Numbered from the stretch's first letter, positions 1 to 9,040 are shown. The stretch is 64,000 bases of DNA from Sulfitobacter sp. SK012 (GCF_003352085.1 NZ_CP025804.1:4724205-4788204); one strand, 5' to 3'. The notes: generated by a model not told the origin, from the letters alone. Made by a program: numbers and translations.

Positions 1-190
1 CAACGCGAACGCCGCCCTCAGCGAGATGCAGAGCCGCGGAGAGGCCCGTAAATCCCGCCCCGATGATGGCGACATCTACATCTCGGTCGCCTTCAAGTAC
101 TTTACGCGCGACGGGTTCCGCCGTTTCGTCCCACCAACATTTTACGCGGGGAGCGTCAGAATAGGCAAATGGTGCAAAGATGCGCTTCAC
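1..190 (-). CDS. FAD-dependent oxidoreductase (DAO family), N-terminal fragment
   Basis: Only the first 63 codons lie in the window; the gene runs off the left edge. It begins at a GTG whose bases overlap the stop codon of the upstream permease (GTGA), so it is translationally coupled to the transporter. The peptide contains a Rossmann dinucleotide-binding motif, IIGAGFTGLSAALHLAEGG, near residues 44-62, preceded by a short Trp-rich segment (KCWWDE). This is the N-terminus of D-amino-acid-oxidase-like flavoenzymes such as gamma-glutamylputrescine oxidase (PuuB). A polyamine-oxidising role is inferred from its place at the end of a polyamine-type ABC operon. The catalytic part is not visible. 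Confidence 0.75.
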   Translation of the reverse strand, partial: MKRIFAPFAYSDAPRVKCWWDETAEPVARKVLEGDRDVDVAIIGAGFTGLSAALHLAEGGVRV

Positions 191-1005
191 GTTGGGCGTT
201 CTGCGGCGCGTTCCTCGCGTTGCTGGCGCAGTGAATTACGCTTTGAAACCAACGAGGCGCTTATCACACCAACGGCTACTATGCCGATCATCAGCGTCGA
301 AAGCGCATTAATTTCTGGCGACACCCCAAGGCGCACCGCGCTCCAGATTTTGATCGGCAGGGTGGTTGAAGATGGGCCCGTCACGAAGGACGCGATCACT
401 AAATCATCAAGGCTGAGCGTAAAGGCCAGCAGCCAACCCGCAACAACCGCAGGTGCGATGATTGGCAGTGTGACCAAACGGAACGCGTCAAAAGGCGAAC
501 AGCCAAGGTCGAGCGCTGCTTCTTCTAACGAGCGATCAAAACTCACCAACCTAGAGGACACAACAACAGAAACATAGCACATCGAAAACGTCGCATGAGC
601 TAGTACGATGGTGACGACCCCACGGTCGAGGCCGATACTGATGAACAGCAAAAGCAATGACAGACCAGTGATCACTTCAGGCATGACAAGTGGCGCATAG
701 ATCATGCCAGAGAATAACGTGCGCCCCAAGAACCGGCCGCCCCGCACCAAAACGTAAGCTGCCATCGTCCCAAGAATGGTGGCGAAAGAAGAGGAGATCA
801 CCGCAACCTTTAGCGTAACCCAAGCCGCGTCCAGAAACGCCTCGTTTTGGAGCAACTCACCGTACCATTTTGTTGAGAAACCTGCCCAAACCGTGACCAA
901 TTTTGACGCGTTGAAGCTGTAAACAATCAACAGAATCATTGGGAGATATAGAAACGCAAAACCAATCGTGAGTGACGTGACATTGAACCAACTGAACCGT
1001 TTCAT
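187..1005 (-). CDS. Polyamine-type ABC transporter permease (PotC/PotI-like)
   Basis: A 272-residue inner-membrane permease of the binding-protein-dependent transport family. About six hydrophobic segments are visible, the first at residues 10-30. The EAA loop that docks on the ATPase (EEAALDLG...LP) lies at about residues 161-181. Its ATG overlaps the stop codon of the preceding permease by 4 bp, and its own stop overlaps the next GTG start, so the genes are tightly coupled. Together with the other permease, ATPase and binding protein it forms a complete importer. Putrescine or spermidine as substrate is inferred from family resemblance; the sequence cannot settle the exact substrate. Confidence 0.88.
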   Translation of the reverse strand: MKRFSWFNVTSLTIGFAFLYLPMILLIVYSFNASKLVTVWAGFSTKWYGELLQNEAFLDAAWVTLKVAVISSSFATILGTMAAYVLVRGGRFLGRTLFSGMIYAPLVMPEVITGLSLLLLFISIGLDRGVVTIVLAHATFSMCYVSVVVSSRLVSFDRSLEEAALDLGCSPFDAFRLVTLPIIAPAVVAGWLLAFTLSLDDLVIASFVTGPSSTTLPIKIWSAVRLGVSPEINALSTLMIGIVAVGVISASLVSKRNSLRQQREERAAERPT

Positions 1006-1877
1006 GTTTCAGCCTCCGCTTGGCGTTGCTGATTGCGTTGAAACAGCACGATGGGGATGATCAAAATCAGCAGCAAGATCACGGCCACAGCACTTGCCAC
1101 CGGCCAATCGCGGTTATTGAAGAACTCTTCGAACAGAACCTTACCGATCATCAAAGTCCCCGACCCGCCAAGCAGCGATGGGATCACGAACTCCCCAAGC
1201 GCCGGGATAAAGACCAAAAAGCAGCCCGCAATGATGCCCGATTTCGACAGGGGCACCGTAACCAACCAGAAAGCGGAGATGCGAGAACATCCAAGATCCT
1301 CGGCGGCTTCGATCAGGCTATCGTCCATCCGGTCTAGGGCGGCATAGATCGGCAGGATCATAAATGGTAGATAGGTATAGACGATGCCAATGTAGACAGC
1401 CGTTGGAGTGTTCATGATGGTGAGCGGTGTATCAATCAGGCCCAGCCAGAGCAAAAACTGGTTCAAAAGCCCTTCGTTGCTGAGGATACCCATCCATGCG
1501 TAGACCCGGATCAGGAACGAAGTCCAGAACGGCAGGATCACCAACATCATCAGCGTCGCGCGCCATTCTTCGGGTGCGCGAGCCATGCCGTAGGCCATCG
1601 GATACCCGATCAACAACGTTAAGAGTGTTGAAATCAGCGCTATCTTAAGGCTGCTCAGGTAGGCTTTGTAGTAGAGTTCATCTGAGGTTAGGAACGCAAA
1701 GTTCTCAAAATCAAGCGCCGTGAGCATCTCGCTCAACCCGTCTTTCATCGTCGGCGCATAAGGTGGGATCGCCAGCGCTATGTCCGAGAGTGAAATCTTA
1801 AAAACGATCAAAAACGGAACGAGGAACAGCGCCAAAAGCCACAGATACGGTACAGCAATGAGGGTAAAGCGGCGCAT
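1002..1877 (-). CDS. Polyamine-type ABC transporter permease (PotB/PotH-like)
   Basis: A 291-residue permease. The start is placed at the ATG at 1877, giving MRRFTLIAVPYLW; a longer reading frame only adds codons overlapping the ATPase gene. A first membrane segment lies at residues 8-28, followed by a periplasmic stretch, the permease core, and an EAA motif at about residues 190-210. It begins 2 nt after the stop codon of the ATPase gene and overlaps the next permease by 4 bp. It is the partner subunit forming the transmembrane channel heterodimer. Assignment to the PotB/PotH class rests on its order before the PotC-like gene and on the LVILPFWTSFLIR segment typical of that class. Confidence 0.88.
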   Translation of the reverse strand: MRRFTLIAVPYLWLLALFLVPFLIVFKISLSDIALAIPPYAPTMKDGLSEMLTALDFENFAFLTSDELYYKAYLSSLKIALISTLLTLLIGYPMAYGMARAPEEWRATLMMLVILPFWTSFLIRVYAWMGILSNEGLLNQFLLWLGLIDTPLTIMNTPTAVYIGIVYTYLPFMILPIYAALDRMDDSLIEAAEDLGCSRISAFWLVTVPLSKSGIIAGCFLVFIPALGEFVIPSLLGGSGTLMIGKVLFEEFFNNRDWPVASAVAVILLLILIIPIVLFQRNQQRQAEAET

Positions 1878-1879
1878 GT

Positions 1880-3007
1880 TCAACGCTCCAACAGGACGCC
1901 GGCAGTCGCGCTCCAACTGATCCAGACGTTGTCTTCCCAGGTGAAACTGCGCCGGGATATGCGGCGGGTGTTGGCGGTTTGAGCCTTGATAATCTGCCCC
2001 CCCGGTAGCTCGACATAGTAAGTACTGAGGTTACCCAGATAGGCGATATCAAGCACTTTTCCTTCGATCGTATTTTGAGCGTCCGCGGGTCGTTCCTTGG
2101 TAATGGAGATTTTTTCAGGCCGGATCGCCAGATGGCATTCTTGGTCCTCCGAAAACGGTTGGGCCGAAACGGCAAGAACTGGAGCCTGATTTGCTGCCCA
2201 GTCGATGTAGTATTCATCTTTACCCGAGGATTTAGCCGTACCCTTAAGGATGTTCACGTCGCCAATGAAATCCGCGACGTAGACCGAATTTGGAGTCTCG
2301 TAGATACCGTCTGGGGTAGCAACTTGAATGATGCGCCCCTCGTCCATCACAGCTACACGCGAAGCTACGGTCATCGCCTCTTCTTGATCATGGGTAACGA
2401 TGACAAAGGTGGTCCCAGTGGTTTCCTGAATGTCCATTAATTCAAATTGGGTGTCCTGACGCAGCTTTTTGTCGAGCGCGCCAAGTGGTTCATCAAGCAG
2501 CAAAAGTTTAGGCGCTTTGGCAAGTGAGCGGGCCAGTGCGACACGCTGCCGTTGTCCGCCGGAAATCTGGTGTGGCTTGCGCCGAGCGAACTTCTCAAGA
2601 CGGGTAAGCTTCAACATTTCAGCCACCCTCACGTCGATGTCTGCCTTGCTCATGGCACCACGTTTAAGGCCGAAGGCGATATTATCCCAAATACTAAGAT
2701 GCGGAAATAGCGCGTAAGATTGGAACATCATGTTCACTGCGCGCTTGTTCGGCGGCACCGGACCGATGTCTTGGCCAGCAAGTTCAATCCGACCTGAACT
2801 GGCAGTTTCAAACCCACCGAGCATCCGCATCATCGTCGTCTTACCGCAGCCAGATGGCCCCAGCAGCGCAAAGAATTCCTTTTCATAGATATCAAGAGTG
2901 AGGTCGTCGATGGCGACAAAATCGCCGAACCGCTTGGTGACATTCTGAAAGCGGATCAGTGGCTCTTGGTTTGGGTCTTCCCAAGGGGCGAATACAGGCT
3001 CACTCAC
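1880..3007 (-). CDS. Polyamine-type ABC transporter ATP-binding protein (PotA/PotG-like)
   Basis: A 375-residue ATPase that energises the neighbouring permeases. Walker A (GPSGCGKTT) lies at about residues 50-58, the ABC signature (ISGGQRQR) near 148 and Walker B (LLLLDEP) near 168-174. A C-terminal TOBE-type region (IRPEKISI) follows. The start chosen is GTG at 3007 because AAGGA lies about 9 nt upstream. An in-frame ATG at 3076 would put a strong hairpin inside the coding region and add residues unlike the family N-terminus. The gene follows the binding-protein gene across that hairpin, which probably lowers its expression relative to the binding protein. Confidence 0.9.
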   Translation of the reverse strand: MSEPVFAPWEDPNQEPLIRFQNVTKRFGDFVAIDDLTLDIYEKEFFALLGPSGCGKTTMMRMLGGFETASSGRIELAGQDIGPVPPNKRAVNMMFQSYALFPHLSIWDNIAFGLKRGAMSKADIDVRVAEMLKLTRLEKFARRKPHQISGGQRQRVALARSLAKAPKLLLLDEPLGALDKKLRQDTQFELMDIQETTGTTFVIVTHDQEEAMTVASRVAVMDEGRIIQVATPDGIYETPNSVYVADFIGDVNILKGTAKSSGKDEYYIDWAANQAPVLAVSAQPFSEDQECHLAIRPEKISITKERPADAQNTIEGKVLDIAYLGNLSTYYVELPGGQIIKAQTANTRRISRRSFTWEDNVWISWSATAGVLLER

Positions 3008-3043
3008 GATTGCAAATTCCTTTGGTATGTCCTTGGGAAGGTA

Positions 3044-3069
3044 GGGGCGGCCCTCAACGGGACCGCCCC
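3044..3069 (-). terminator. GC-rich intergenic hairpin between binding protein and ATPase genes
   Basis: On the minus strand GGGGCGGTCCC is followed by a short GTTGA loop and GGGCCGCCCC. This gives a stem of about ten G-C-rich pairs with one bulged T. No U-tract follows, so it is unlikely to be a full terminator. In ABC operons such stems commonly stabilise the upstream binding-protein mRNA and attenuate the genes behind it; that role is inferred here from position. Confidence 0.55.
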
Positions 3070-3083
3070 GGATCAATACGGAC

Positions 3084-4169
3084 TTAGGTGCCAGATTTGA
3101 TCTTGGTCCATAGGCGCGTCACAACACGCTGCACCTTTGGATCGTAGGGCCGAGTTGTAAACAAGTTCTCGAGCGTGGCCTCATCGGGATAAATCGCGGT
3201 ATCGCCGATCACATCTTCGACCAAGAACTCTTGGCTCGCGAGGTTGCCATTTGCGTAATAAACATAGTTCGACGCCGCAGCCATGTTTTGCGCATCCATA
3301 ATAAAGTTCAAGAACTTATGGGCCGCTTCTGGGTTTGGCGCATCAACTGGAATTGCCATCTGATCGAACCACATTTGCGCGCCCTCTTTGGCCGCGTGGT
3401 AGGCGATTTCCACACCATTTTCAGCTTCTGCTGCGCGATCTCGTGCCTGTAGGATGTCACCAGACCAACCCACAGCAACGCAGATGTCACCGTTGGCCAG
3501 CGCGTTGATATACTCAGAACTATTGAATTTCTGGATATACGGGCGAACCTTCATCAGCACTTCTTCGGCTTTGGCGATGACTTCGGGGTCGTGGCTGTCA
3601 GGGTTCTCGCCGATATATTTCAGCGCCATTGGGATCATCTCTGACGGTGCATCAAGGAAATGCACGCCACAATCGCCAAGCTTGGACATGTTGTCTGGGT
3701 TCAATACCAGCTCAAGCGAATCCAAGGGGGCATCGTCACCTAGGATCTCCTTCACCTTGCCCACGTTCACGCCGATGCCGGTCGTGCCCCACATGTAGTT
3801 TACGGAATACGCATTGCCGGGGTCATACTGCTCTGTGCGGCTCTCAACCATTTGCCACATGTTCTGACTGTTCGGCAGTTTGGACACGTCGAGTTTCTGG
3901 AACGCGCCAGCAGAAATCTGGCGTTGCAGGAACGTGCCCGATGGCACCACAACGTCATAGCCTGAACCACCGGCAAGCATTTTGGTCTCCAGCACTTCGT
4001 TGCTGTCAAAGACGTCGTAGATCAATTGGATGCCGGTCTCTTCTTCGAACTTAGCGAGTAGTTCTTCTTCGATATAATCAGACCAGTTGTAAACGCGGAC
4101 TTCGTCGGCGAATGCCGTGCCTGCCAGCAGAGCGGCCGCAGCAACGCCGCCAAAAATGGAATGGACCAT
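3084..4169 (-). CDS. Periplasmic polyamine-binding protein (PotF/PotD-like)
   Basis: A 361-residue extracytoplasmic solute-binding protein, first gene of the leftward transport operon. The start at 4169 gives a clear signal peptide (MVHSIFGGVAAAALLAGTAFA, cleavage after AFA near residue 21) with GGGAG about 6-10 nt upstream. The mature protein opens with EVRVYNWSDYIEEELLAKF, the typical PotF/PotD beginning, followed by the GSGYDVVVPSG ligand-site segment. It would capture putrescine or spermidine and deliver it to the two permeases. The divergent GntR gene and the shared intergenic region suggest polyamine-responsive control. Confidence 0.9.
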   Translation of the reverse strand: MVHSIFGGVAAAALLAGTAFADEVRVYNWSDYIEEELLAKFEEETGIQLIYDVFDSNEVLETKMLAGGSGYDVVVPSGTFLQRQISAGAFQKLDVSKLPNSQNMWQMVESRTEQYDPGNAYSVNYMWGTTGIGVNVGKVKEILGDDAPLDSLELVLNPDNMSKLGDCGVHFLDAPSEMIPMALKYIGENPDSHDPEVIAKAEEVLMKVRPYIQKFNSSEYINALANGDICVAVGWSGDILQARDRAAEAENGVEIAYHAAKEGAQMWFDQMAIPVDAPNPEAAHKFLNFIMDAQNMAAASNYVYYANGNLASQEFLVEDVIGDTAIYPDEATLENLFTTRPYDPKVQRVVTRLWTKIKSGT

Positions 4170-4214
4170 GGTGTTCTCCCGTTGGTGAGGCAAGGTTGAT
4201 CCCAGCCTTTGGGT

Positions 4215-4232
4215 AATTTGATCAAGTTTTGC
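4215..4232 (+). promoter_or_regulatory. Candidate GntR operator, copy 1
   Basis: AATTTGATCAAGTTTTGC lies in the divergent region between the binding-protein gene and the GntR gene and includes the palindrome TTGATCAA. A near copy (15 of 18 positions identical) stands before the aminotransferase gene at 5032-5049. FCD-type GntR regulators often bind short palindromes of this kind next to their own genes. The operator role is inferred. Confidence 0.4.
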
Positions 4233-4337
4233 CTCGTGCGGCAAGTTACTTTATGGTTTCATTGTAAGTGGGCGGTGCAATTTGCCCAATCTCTACGCAA
4301 TCGGGAACAGAATGTGAGGATAGATTTGCAAGAACTG

Positions 4338-5006
4338 ATGCCTCTCAAAACCAAGGACGCGCCGATCAAACCAACTGCCCATCAGCAGGTGTATGAGGTG
4401 CTGCGCGCGCAGATTCTATTTGGTGATCTGGCACCTGGCCAGGCCGTCACGATACAAGGCCTGATTGCCACGCTTGACGCTGGCATGACGCCAGTGCGCG
4501 AAGGACTGCGTCGGTTGGTCTCAGAAGGGGCTCTTTTGCAGCAAGATAACCGACGGATCAGCGTACCTGTTTTATCACCCGAATGTGTGGATGAGCTTGG
4601 TTTCATACGAAAAACCCTGGAACCAGAGCTGGCGCGGCGCGCATCACAGCGGATGACGATCGAAAGGTCCGCCAATCTGCGCCGCATCGACGACGCGCTG
4701 AATGACGCGATCCGGCAGGGCGATGTGGGGAATTATCTTACCCAAAATTACCTGTTTCACGCCGAGATTTACCGGTTGGCCGAAGCCCCTATTATGGCCG
4801 CGACTGTTGACCGTCTTTGGCTTCGATTTGGTCCCTCACTCCGTGTAGTTTGTGGGCGGTTCGGCACCCAAAATTTACCCGACAAACATGTCGACATGCT
4901 GACCGCATTTGAGGCAGACGATCCGTCAGCCGCGGCGCAGGCCATGGCAGAGGATGTCGATCAAGGCATGAAACAGATCGCAGCCGCTCTGAGCAGCAGC
5001 GACTAG
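4338..5006 (+). CDS. GntR-family transcriptional regulator (FCD type)
   Basis: A 222-residue regulator with a winged-helix domain at about residues 12-75, including TPVREGLRRLVSEGAL, the usual GntR recognition-helix context. A helical FCD effector domain follows (LEPELARRAS... to the C-terminus). The start is uncertain. The ATG at 4338 is used, but a TTG at 4326 sits at better spacing behind GAGGA (4316-4320), and longer starts are open. It lies between two polyamine-transport and aminotransferase units and is divergent from the binding-protein operon, so control of polyamine uptake and breakdown is the likely role. Confidence 0.85.
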   Translation: MPLKTKDAPIKPTAHQQVYEVLRAQILFGDLAPGQAVTIQGLIATLDAGMTPVREGLRRLVSEGALLQQDNRRISVPVLSPECVDELGFIRKTLEPELARRASQRMTIERSANLRRIDDALNDAIRQGDVGNYLTQNYLFHAEIYRLAEAPIMAATVDRLWLRFGPSLRVVCGRFGTQNLPDKHVDMLTAFEADDPSAAAQAMAEDVDQGMKQIAAALSSSD

Positions 5007-5031
5007 CGAAGCGATTCGATTGACAGGAAAA

Positions 5032-5049
5032 AATTTGATCATATTCTGC
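5032..5049 (+). promoter_or_regulatory. Candidate GntR operator, copy 2
   Basis: AATTTGATCATATTCTGC, 31 nt before the aminotransferase start codon, repeats the site at 4215-4232 with three mismatches. The short gap between the GntR gene and the aminotransferase suggests a repressible promoter here. The role is inferred from the repeat and the context. Confidence 0.4.
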
Positions 5050-5080
5050 ACCTAACCTGTAAAACTGCACGAGGTGCGAC

Positions 5081-6481
5081 ATGACAACGATAACAAATCA
5101 TCTGCCAACGACCGAACTGCAGGCGCTAGATGCCGCGCATCATATGCACCCTTTTACCACAAATGACGAGTTAGCAGCCAAGGGCGCGCGGGTCATAACG
5201 CGGGCCAAGGGTGTGTATCTGACAGATAGCGACGGCAATGAAATTCTTGACGGTATGGCCGGCCTTTGGTGTGTAAATGTTGGGTACGGGCGCGAAGACA
5301 TAGTCAACGCTGCTGCACGACAGATGCTTGAGCTTCCTTACTACAACACCTTTTTTATGACGACCCATGTGCCCGCCATCGCACTGGCAAACGAGTTGGC
5401 AAAGCTGGCACCAGACGATTTGAACCACGTGTTCTTTGCCGGTTCAGGCTCCGAAGCAAACGACACCAACATTCGAATGGTCCGCACCTACTGGGCCCAA
5501 AAGGGCCAACCTGAGAAGTCCCATATCATCAGCCGCAAAAACGCATACCACGGATCCTCTGTTGGGTCCGGTAGCTTGGGCGGGATGACCTACATGCACG
5601 AACAGGGAGGCATGCCGATCCCCGGCATTCACCACATCGGACAACCCGATTGGTGGGCCGAAGGGAGCGATCACACACCCGAAGCCTTTGGTCTTGCCCG
5701 GGCGCAAGAACTTGAGGCGAAGATTCTTGAACTAGGTGCGGACAAAGTCGCTGCCTTTATCGGTGAACCCGTGCAGGGTGCGGGCGGCGTAATCGTACCG
5801 CCCTCAACGTATTGGCCCGAAATTCAGCGCATATGTGACAAATACGATGTGCTGATCATCGCGGATGAAGTGATCTGCGGCTTTGGTCGGACCGGCAACT
5901 GGTTCGGATCCCAGACCATGGGAATCAAGCCGCACATCATGACCATCGCAAAGGGCCTATCCTCAGGTTATGCGCCAATTGGCGGGTCGATTGTGTGTGA
6001 CAAGGTCGCGGAAGTTATCGGAGCTTGCGAATTTAATCATGGGTACACCTATTCCGGCCACCCAGTTTGTGCTGCTGTCGCCTTGGAAAACCTGCGTATT
6101 CTGCAAGAAGAGAATGTCATTGATCACGTGAACAATGTCGCGGGCCCCGCGTTGAAATCTGGGTTGGAAAAGCTGGCGGCGGAACACCCATTGGTTGGCG
6201 GGTTGAACATCTCGGGTATGATGGCCTCCCTGCCCCTAAGCCCGCATAAAGAAAGCCGCGCCAAGTTTGCAAGCGACGCAGGCACCGTTGGCTTCATGTG
6301 TCGCGAGCGTTGTTTTGCCAATAATCTGATAATGCGCCATGTGGGGGATCGCATGATCATTTCGCCCCCCCTCGTCATCACGGCCGAAGAGATCGACGTC
6401 TTTATGACTCGCGCAAAAAAGGCATTGGACGAGACATATACCGCCCTCAAAGAGCAAGATATGCTCAAGGCAGCATCTTGA
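5081..6481 (+). CDS. Class III PLP aminotransferase, probably polyamine (putrescine)-pyruvate type
   Basis: A 466-residue fold-type I aminotransferase. Visible are FAGSGSEANDTN (residues 119-130, phosphate-binding loop), the AYHGSS segment, IIADEVICGFGRTG with the PLP-pairing Asp near 262, and the PLP lysine at about residue 291 (IAKGLSSGY). Length and motifs match the SpuC and taurine-pyruvate group within aspartate aminotransferase family proteins. GAGG precedes the ATG by about 8 nt. Its position between two polyamine-type transporters and after a GntR gene supports polyamine transamination. The amino donor cannot be fixed from sequence. Confidence 0.85.
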   Translation: MTTITNHLPTTELQALDAAHHMHPFTTNDELAAKGARVITRAKGVYLTDSDGNEILDGMAGLWCVNVGYGREDIVNAAARQMLELPYYNTFFMTTHVPAIALANELAKLAPDDLNHVFFAGSGSEANDTNIRMVRTYWAQKGQPEKSHIISRKNAYHGSSVGSGSLGGMTYMHEQGGMPIPGIHHIGQPDWWAEGSDHTPEAFGLARAQELEAKILELGADKVAAFIGEPVQGAGGVIVPPSTYWPEIQRICDKYDVLIIADEVICGFGRTGNWFGSQTMGIKPHIMTIAKGLSSGYAPIGGSIVCDKVAEVIGACEFNHGYTYSGHPVCAAVALENLRILQEENVIDHVNNVAGPALKSGLEKLAAEHPLVGGLNISGMMASLPLSPHKESRAKFASDAGTVGFMCRERCFANNLIMRHVGDRMIISPPLVITAEEIDVFMTRAKKALDETYTALKEQDMLKAAS

Positions 6482-6713
6482 TATCTCACCTTAAAGTAGA
6501 ATCGTTGACGTTGGGTAATGTACAAACAGCGACTGTTTCAAGAGCCAGAATGCAGGCCATATCGCTGAACTGGGGCTGAAGACAGGATTTTGACCTAAAA
6601 AACCGTCGAAAATGGTGAAAATACTTTTATCAGTTGCAATGTAAATCAGGTGTGCGTTTACTTTGCCGCAATCAGCGGGACAACCGCCAAGAAAAAATAC
6701 GGGGAGCCATTCT

Positions 6714-7814
6714 TTGGCCAATAGGAAAGCGACAGATGCGTTCGTCGAATTTGAACGTGTGCAAAAAAGCTATGACGGCGAGAACCTCGTTGTTAAAGAT
6801 TTAAACCTCTCCATGCCCAAGGGCGAATTTCTAACCATGCTAGGGCCATCAGGGTCAGGTAAGACGACTTGCCTGATGATGCTGGCCGGGTTTGAGACCG
6901 CAACTCATGGCGACATCCGTCTTGATGGCGTGTCGATCAACAACATCCCGCCGCATAAACGCGGCATCGGCATGGTGTTTCAGAACTACGCATTGTTCCC
7001 GCATATGACGGTCGCCGAAAACCTCTCCTTTCCGCTCGAAGTTAGGAAGATGGGCAAATCAGACCGTGAAGCCAAAGTGATCCGCGCGCTGGACATGGTT
7101 CAGATGGTTGACTTTGCAGGCCGTCGTCCGACCCAATTATCGGGTGGCCAGCAACAGCGCATCGCCCTGGCCCGTGCGTTGGTTTTTGAACCCGAATTGG
7201 TTCTGATGGATGAACCTTTGGGAGCGCTCGACAAACAGCTGCGCGAGACCCTGCAGTTCGAAATTACCAATCTGGCACATGATCTGGGCATTACGACTGT
7301 CTATGTGACCCACGACCAAACCGAAGCGTTGACCATGTCGGACCGCGTTGCGGTGTTTGACGATGGCCGCATCCAGCAACTTGCTCCACCAGATCAACTT
7401 TATGAAGCACCCGAAAACAGCTTTGTTGCTCAATTTATCGGCGAAAATAATACGCTTGAGGGTGTCATCAAAGAGATCAAGGGCGGTGTTGCAATCGTTC
7501 AGCTTGATAGCGGTGATCTGATCGACGCCAAGCCTATTAACGTGTCCAAGGCCGGAGAGCGCACGCGCGTTTCCATCCGCCCTGAACGCGTCGAGTACAA
7601 CAAGGATCGCCTGCAGAAGGGTGCCCATACGCTTAAAGCCGAAGTACTTGAATTCATCTATATGGGTGACATTTTCCGGACACGCCTGCGGGTCGCTGGA
7701 AAAGAAGACTTTGTCATCAAAACTCGCAACGCACCAGATCAGGACCGGCTAAAGCCCGGCACCCAGATCGAAATTGGCTGGTTGCCAGAGGATTGCCGCG
7801 CTCTCGATGCTTGA
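6714..7814 (+). CDS. Polyamine-type ABC transporter ATP-binding protein
   Basis: A 366-residue ATPase heading the rightward transport operon. The start is taken as TTG at 6714, because GGGGAG (6701-6706) lies 7 nt upstream and the product MANRKATDAFVEFERV fits the family N-terminus; an earlier TTG has no comparable ribosome site. Walker A (GPSGSGKTT) lies at residues 44-52, LSGGQQQR near 143 and LVLMDEPLGALD just after. A C-terminal TOBE region (VSIRPERVEY) is present. It is paralogous to the ATPase at 1880-3007 but in a separate operon with a different binding protein, so the two systems probably differ in ligand. Confidence 0.9.
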   Translation: MANRKATDAFVEFERVQKSYDGENLVVKDLNLSMPKGEFLTMLGPSGSGKTTCLMMLAGFETATHGDIRLDGVSINNIPPHKRGIGMVFQNYALFPHMTVAENLSFPLEVRKMGKSDREAKVIRALDMVQMVDFAGRRPTQLSGGQQQRIALARALVFEPELVLMDEPLGALDKQLRETLQFEITNLAHDLGITTVYVTHDQTEALTMSDRVAVFDDGRIQQLAPPDQLYEAPENSFVAQFIGENNTLEGVIKEIKGGVAIVQLDSGDLIDAKPINVSKAGERTRVSIRPERVEYNKDRLQKGAHTLKAEVLEFIYMGDIFRTRLRVAGKEDFVIKTRNAPDQDRLKPGTQIEIGWLPEDCRALDA

Positions 7815-7830
7815 GCCGCGCATAATATCG

Positions 7831-7885
7831 CAGGTCAACGACCTGTGATAAAGACGGAGGATGTGGCCAAGCCCGTTGTCACAGG
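7831..7885 (+). other. Alternative hairpins between ATPase and binding-protein genes
   Basis: CAGGTC (7831-7836) can pair with GACCTG (7840-7845). The overlapping CCTGTGA (7842-7848) can instead pair with TCACAGG (7879-7885). The two pairings exclude each other. This may set the ratio of ATPase to binding protein, but no U-tract or ligand pocket is recognised. Confidence 0.3.
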
Positions 7886-7925
7886 CCTCCTTCTATCTAC
7901 AACGGGAAAACTCGGGAGACTAACA

Positions 7926-9032
7926 ATGAAACTCACAAAAACGCTTATGGCGTCGACAGCGATCACTGTTGCCGCCGGCATGTCATTTGCCGATGGCCAC
8001 ATGGCCGATGAAATGACAATCGTCAGCTGGGGCGGTGCTTACTCATCCTCACAGCAGAATGCGTATCACAACCCCTACGCCGAACAAACTGGCGTCAAGA
8101 TCATCAATGACGAATCCTCAGCTGAGGCCGTGTCAAAACTGCGCGCAATGAGCGAAGCAGGTAACGTGACATGGGACGTCGTTGACGTTGTTGCATCCGA
8201 CGCTCTGCGTCTTTGCGACGAAGGTTTGGCGATGGAAATCGATGCTGACGAAATGTTGGCAGATGGCGATGACGGCTCAAAGGCTTCCGACGATTTCGGT
8301 GACCTTTTGGTTGGTGACTGCTTTATCCCACAGATCGTTTATTCGACAACTGTTGGCTACCGCACAGATCTGGTTGGTGACACTCCTCCAACCGAAATCT
8401 GCGCACTCTTCGACACAGACACATATCCTGGCAAGCGCGCGCTCGAAAAGCGTCCGATTGGCAATATGGAATGGGCTCTGCTGTGTGACGGCGTCGCCAA
8501 GGACGAAATCTATGACGTCCTGGAGACCGAAGATGGTCAACAAAAAGCACTCGATAAGCTGGCAACCATCAAAGACGACGTGATCTGGTGGTCCGCTGGT
8601 GCTGACACACCCCAGCTGCTTGCTGATGGTGAAGTTGTCATGGGTTCGACCTACAACGGTCGTCTGTTCAGCTTGATCGTAGAGCAGAACCAGCCTGTTG
8701 GCATGCTTTGGGATGCGCAAGTTTTCGACCTTGACGGCTGGATTATTCCAACTGGTCTTTCGGACGAGCGCCAAGCCCGTGCATTGGACTACGTGAAGTT
8801 CGCGACAGATACACAGCGTCTCGCAGATCAAGCGAAGTACATCTCTTACGGTCCTGCACGTAAATCTTCCGCTCCTTTGGTTGGTAAGCATGCAGAATTG
8901 GGCATCGAAATGGCACCACACATGCCAACCGATCCTGAGAACGCCAAGAACACGTTCCTCTATAACTACGAGTTCTGGGCTGACTATCGCGACGATATCG
9001 ACGCGAAATTCCAAGCTTGGCTGGTAAAGTAA
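7926..9032 (+). CDS. Periplasmic substrate-binding protein of polyamine-type ABC transporter
   Basis: A 368-residue binding protein. The ATG at 7926 gives a signal peptide (MKLTKTLMASTAITVAAG, cleavage near SFA/DG). The mature chain starts EMTIVSWGGAYSSSQQNAY, typical of PotD-like proteins of the group that carries unusual permeases. The sequence is rich in Asp and Glu, as expected for a marine periplasmic protein. The upstream frame to 7845 lacks a ribosome site and would bury the signal peptide. It is the second gene of the rightward operon and is followed by a strong hairpin. The ligand, a polyamine or related cation, is inferred. Confidence 0.88.
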   Translation: MKLTKTLMASTAITVAAGMSFADGHMADEMTIVSWGGAYSSSQQNAYHNPYAEQTGVKIINDESSAEAVSKLRAMSEAGNVTWDVVDVVASDALRLCDEGLAMEIDADEMLADGDDGSKASDDFGDLLVGDCFIPQIVYSTTVGYRTDLVGDTPPTEICALFDTDTYPGKRALEKRPIGNMEWALLCDGVAKDEIYDVLETEDGQQKALDKLATIKDDVIWWSAGADTPQLLADGEVVMGSTYNGRLFSLIVEQNQPVGMLWDAQVFDLDGWIIPTGLSDERQARALDYVKFATDTQRLADQAKYISYGPARKSSAPLVGKHAELGIEMAPHMPTDPENAKNTFLYNYEFWADYRDDIDAKFQAWLVK

Positions 9033-9040
9033 GCCAGACA

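Noticed and set aside
26-577. 183-codon frame on the plus strand
   Set aside because: It lies opposite the oxidoreductase fragment and permease, both of which show clear family motifs; its Ser/Arg-rich product is what an antisense frame gives.
7845-7925. Longer N-terminus of the second binding protein
   Set aside because: It would place 27 residues before a perfect signal peptide and has no ribosome site; the segment instead contains hairpin-forming bases.
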